From positions 1 through 8,953 of the forward strand of contig JANNHP010000451.1 of assembly GCA_031404455.1 (NCBI GenBank): a DNA stretch of 8,953 nucleotides, read 5' to 3'. Every line of letters begins with the position of its first letter. Positions within the stretch are counted from its first letter, which is position 1. Source of the stretch: JANNHP01 sp031404455 (GTDB taxonomy: Bacteria; Planctomycetota; JAJSAM01; JAJVHW01). The translations under genes and the position numbers were made by a program. This document shows, piece after piece, positions 7,384-8,953 of the stretch. The notes below the pieces were generated by a model. It was given only the letters and a program-made list of their open reading frames with translations. It did not search any database and was not told the DNA's origin.

Positions 7384-7812
7384 ATGAACAAACTTGCCGT
7401 GCTGGGGACAGTCGTCGCGGTCTCATGGATGTCGTGGCTGACATACCACGTCGTGCACATGGACAACCGGCTCGTCGGCCTGTCCGCCAGCGACATGGAC
7501 GCCGACAGCTTGTGGCTTCGGCAAGAGGAGGACGGGAGCCTCCACATGAATCTGGGACCTATGGGACCTACTTGGTCCGGGGGACACGTAATGCAGCGCG
7601 TGGGTCCCGACATGTCCTACGTCTCAATTCTCGATGGCGCCCGTGACGATACCTTCATCGACCTTCGAACGGCCGCTGAGTCGCGCGATGACTGCATGGT
7701 GACGTTGAAACGTCGGGGCGCTCGGATCGCGATGGGCTTTCACGACGGCGTTGCTTGCATCGTTGCAACCGACGCCAGTGGGAAGGAACTCTGGCGCGTC
7801 CCGGAGCGATGA
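7384..7812 (+). CDS. Membrane-anchored protein of unknown function
   Basis: This is a 142-residue protein. ATG at 7384 has AAGGAG at 7372-7377 six bases upstream, a strong start. Residues 4-24 (LAVLGTVVAVSWMSWLTYHVV) form a signal anchor or uncleaved signal peptide. The rest is a soluble, probably beta-rich domain (EDGSLHMNLGPMGPTW, SYVSILDGARDDTFIDLR, CMVTLKRRGARIAMGFHDG, CIVATDASGKELWRVP) with two cysteines, at 104 and 125. I do not recognise the family. It lies on the same strand as the Rhs gene, about 310 bases downstream, where Rhs systems often keep an immunity gene. However, no toxin domain is recognised and the gap is long, so that role is only a possibility. The gene ends where the convergent recombinase remnant begins. 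Confidence 0.75.
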   Translation: MNKLAVLGTVVAVSWMSWLTYHVVHMDNRLVGLSASDMDADSLWLRQEEDGSLHMNLGPMGPTWSGGHVMQRVGPDMSYVSILDGARDDTFIDLRTAAESRDDCMVTLKRRGARIAMGFHDGVACIVATDASGKELWRVPER

Positions 7813-8081
7813 CGGTGACGGTCCCGTGCGGATGCTGTCTGCCGCCGTCGTCGCGTCGCGACGAACGCGGTCGCGCGACCCTCTTCGAGGTCGCCGAGCG
7901 GAACTCGCTCTTCTCGCATCCACCACACCAGCGCACCGACGACCTGCACCTTGGCCTTGATCGTCCGTGGGCGGTAGCCGAGGCCTGCAAGCCACTGACG
8001 GAAGCCGTCGACATGTTGGTCACATGACCATGGCCCGTGTCCCTCCGTAGGGGCCGGAGCCACGAGCGAGCTGTGATCCAT
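7740..8081 (-). pseudogene. Truncated tyrosine recombinase (integrase), N-terminal core-binding domain only
   Basis: ATG at 8081 is preceded by a full AAGGAGGAG (8094-8086, four-base spacing), so this was a real gene start. Residues about 24-80 (HVDGFRQWLAGLGYRPRTIK, VVGALVWWMREERVPLGDLE, RATAFVATRRRR) match the SAM-like core-binding domain of phage-integrase/XerCD-type recombinases. After the Arg-rich stretch the similarity ends in low-complexity Arg/Ser sequence, and the frame runs antisense into the end of the convergent gene before its stop at 7740. The catalytic domain (Arg, His-x-x-Arg, Tyr) is missing. A homologous catalytic domain lies upstream at 8432-8953, not downstream, so this is not one gene split by a stop. 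It is probably the left, eroded copy of a tandem recombinase pair. Confidence 0.65.
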
Positions 8082-8132
8082 GGGTCTCCTCCTTGCCCAG
8101 CGCCATCGCTGGGCGAAAGAGACGAGACCCGG
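8079..8132 (-). promoter_or_regulatory. Hairpin that sequesters the ribosome-binding site of the truncated recombinase
   Basis: In minus-strand RNA, GGGUCUC (8130-8124) pairs with GAGACCC (8088-8082), CUCUUU (8121-8116) pairs with AAGGAG (8094-8089), and GCCCAGCG (8114-8107) pairs with CGCUGGGC (8102-8095) around an AUGG loop. That makes 21 pairs, broken only by a two-base and a one-base bulge on the 5' arm. All nine bases of the Shine-Dalgarno AAGGAGGAG are paired, and the stem ends at the base before the ATG. One pair is G-U in the minus-strand RNA but C-A in plus-strand RNA, so the fold suits the minus strand. Translation would need melting or an alternative fold. Confidence 0.6.
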
Positions 8133-8162
8133 ACTATTCCGCGTCAGCCAAAGACCATGCGG

Positions 8163-8177
8163 CGAGCGCTACGCTCG
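8163..8177. repeat. Small perfect hairpin CGAGCG-CTA-CGCTCG
   Basis: A six-base stem with a three-base loop, without a following T-run on either strand, so it is not an intrinsic terminator. Its role is unknown. It lies between the SD hairpin and the 13-bp inverted repeat. Confidence 0.4.
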
Positions 8178-8200
8178 AACGCTCCGTGAGGACGCGCCGA

Positions 8201-8259
8201 CGCGGGATAAGCAGGCGCGCGGGGTAATCGGCACTATCCCACGCGCGGGATAGTGCCGA
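8201..8259. other. Candidate tyrosine-recombinase core site (13-bp inverted repeat, 6-bp spacer) with half-site-like repeats
   Basis: TCGGCACTATCCC (8228-8240) and GGGATAGTGCCGA (8247-8259) are perfect inverted copies around the spacer ACGCGC (8241-8246). Two inverted 11-13-bp arms around a 6-8-bp spacer is the layout of dif, lox and phage core sites. The inner arm motif recurs in direct orientation as CGCGGGATAA at 8201-8210 and CGCGGGGTAA at 8218-8227, beside CGCGGGATAG at 8244-8253 and its inverted copy at 8234-8243. These could be accessory binding sites. No T-run follows on either strand, which argues against a terminator. That a recombinase acts here is inferred from the neighbouring genes. 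Confidence 0.45.
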
Positions 8260-8431
8260 GTTCTCGGCATGCCGTCCGCGCCGTCTCTGTCCGTTGGCCC
8301 GGCACGTTCGGCTGCGACGCCGGGACGCCTTTCCGACTGCGATTGGGCGTCGCGCCCGTCGAGTCCGGATGCGACCGGGGAATCGGCAGATGCGGACCTG
8401 CGGCCCTCTCTCCATCCGAGCGTCTCGATCC

Positions 8432-8953
8432 TCACGCCGACCTCCTCCGCCCCGACCCCGCGTGCGGCTTCCCCGCCTTCCCCGTCCCCGAGAAGTCCAT
8501 CGCCATCACCGTCTCCCGCCGCCGCTCGGAGAGCCCGCTCGCGTAGATTTGCGTCGTCGAGAGATCCGAGTGCCCGAGCTGCATCTGGAGATCCGTGACC
8601 GCGCCGCCGCCCTCCAGGAAGTGCGTCGCGAACGAGTGCCGCAGGCTGTGGAACCCGAGCCCCTCGCGGTCGCCGAGTCCCGCCGCCTTCAGCGTCAGCC
8701 GCCACGCCTTCCGGACCTCGCGGTACGCCGTCCCGTGCCAGGAGAGGAAGACGTGCTCGTCCGGCGCCGGGTCGTCGCGCTCGGCGCGCAGCCGCACGAG
8801 TTCGCGGGCGAGCATCGGGTGGAGATCGACCATGTCGCAGTTGCCGACCTTCGGCCGGAAGAGCGAGACCTTGCCGCGTTCGAAGTCGACGTCGGCCCAG
8901 GTCAGCCGGACGAGCTCGCCCTTCCTCGCCCCGGTGAAGATCGCGGCGAGGAG
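8432..8953 (-). CDS. Tyrosine recombinase/integrase, catalytic domain (5' end beyond the window)
   Basis: The 173 visible residues are the C-terminal catalytic domain of a site-specific tyrosine recombinase, which cuts and rejoins DNA through a covalent phosphotyrosine link. All six active-site positions can be read: Arg I in TGARKGEL (visible residue 10), the beta-hairpin Lys in RPKVGNC (35), His and Arg in HSLRHSFATHF (102 and 105), His in LGHSD (128) and the nucleophile Tyr in TTQIYASG (137). The spacing is normal for XerCD/phage integrases, so the visible part looks intact. The open frame reaches the right edge with no start needed inside the window; an internal ATG at 8833 would lose Arg I. 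The tail after the Tyr is short and basic. It reads toward the truncated recombinase at 8081 and is followed by the candidate recombination site. It is likely part of a mobile or integrated element; the family within XerCD/phage types cannot be fixed from this half. Confidence 0.9.
   Translation of the reverse strand, partial: LLAAIFTGARKGELVRLTWADVDFERGKVSLFRPKVGNCDMVDLHPMLARELVRLRAERDDPAPDEHVFLSWHGTAYREVRKAWRLTLKAAGLGDREGLGFHSLRHSFATHFLEGGGAVTDLQMQLGHSDLSTTQIYASGLSERRRETVMAMDFSGTGKAGKPHAGSGRRRSA

Larger units (their letters stand above)
8082..8431. other. Structured non-coding region between the two recombinase genes
   Basis: About 350 bases with no supported gene. It holds the SD-sequestering hairpin (8079-8132), a small hairpin CGAGCG-CTA-CGCTCG (8163-8177), three direct copies of a CGCGGGATAA-like 10-mer (8201, 8218, 8244) and a perfect 13-bp inverted repeat (8228-8259). 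Beyond 8260, up to the stop of the right-hand recombinase, nothing stands out. A concentration of palindromes beside recombinase genes suggests an attachment or recombination region. Confidence 0.5.

Noticed and set aside
7848..7864. Palindrome TCGTCGCG-T-CGCGACGA as a terminator for the convergent genes
   Set aside because: It has a one-base loop and no T-run, and it lies in the Arg-codon stretch of the recombinase remnant, where such GC palindromes arise by chance.
8228..8259. Intrinsic terminator reading of the 13-bp inverted repeat
   Set aside because: No T-run follows on either strand, and the short spacer with nearby half-site repeats fits a recombination site better.
8079..8259. Integron attC site or CRISPR array
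   Set aside because: No GTTRRRY/RYYYAAC boxes and no regularly spaced identical repeats; the recombinase also shows no sign of the integron-specific insertion in the visible part.
8169..8705. 178-codon minus-strand frame overlapping the intact recombinase
   Set aside because: It overlaps the catalytic domain in another frame and has no domain or ribosome site of its own.

Overview
The window is GC-rich DNA from a Gram-negative bacterium. A CusB/CusA-type tripartite metal-efflux locus implies an outer membrane. The very large secreted YD-repeat protein with an Asp/Gly calcium-type N-terminus, and the wording of its Rhs core (RDPLEYVDG...YAYVQN...DPLGL), recall Planctomycetota, Myxococcota and related environmental phyla. 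That assignment is family-level inference; nothing here fixes the taxon.

Layout, left to right. (1) Positions 1-1344, minus strand: a broken metal-efflux locus. A periplasmic adaptor with a heavy-metal-binding domain loses its C-terminus and runs, out of frame, into the middle of a CusA/CzcA RND pump. The pump fragment carries at least one further frameshift, located in a tandem 7-bp repeat, and probably a second. (2) Positions 1345-1704: a divergent intergenic region with a CRP/FNR-like palindrome and no gene. (3) Positions 1705-7076, plus strand: two overlapping genes, a small exported HEAT-like protein and a 1620-residue exported Rhs/YD-repeat protein with a short cysteine-bearing variable tail. 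(4) Positions 7077-7812: a doubtful small open frame that may be a frameshifted continuation of the Rhs tail, then a membrane-anchored protein of unknown function. (5) Positions 7813-8953, minus strand: a recombinase region. It holds a decayed N-terminal fragment of a tyrosine recombinase and, upstream of it, the complete catalytic domain of a second recombinase that runs off the right edge. Between them lie about 350 bases rich in inverted repeats.

The Rhs pair looks like a functional transcription unit for a large secreted or surface protein. The flanks look eroded: a deletion fusion and frameshifts on the left, and a truncated recombinase meeting a convergent gene on the right. This is typical of an accessory region. 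The two most interesting non-coding signals are both in the recombinase region. One is a long hairpin that buries the Shine-Dalgarno sequence of the truncated recombinase and ends at its ATG. The other is a perfect 13-bp inverted repeat around a 6-bp spacer, the geometry of a tyrosine-recombinase core site, with further half-site-like copies beside it.
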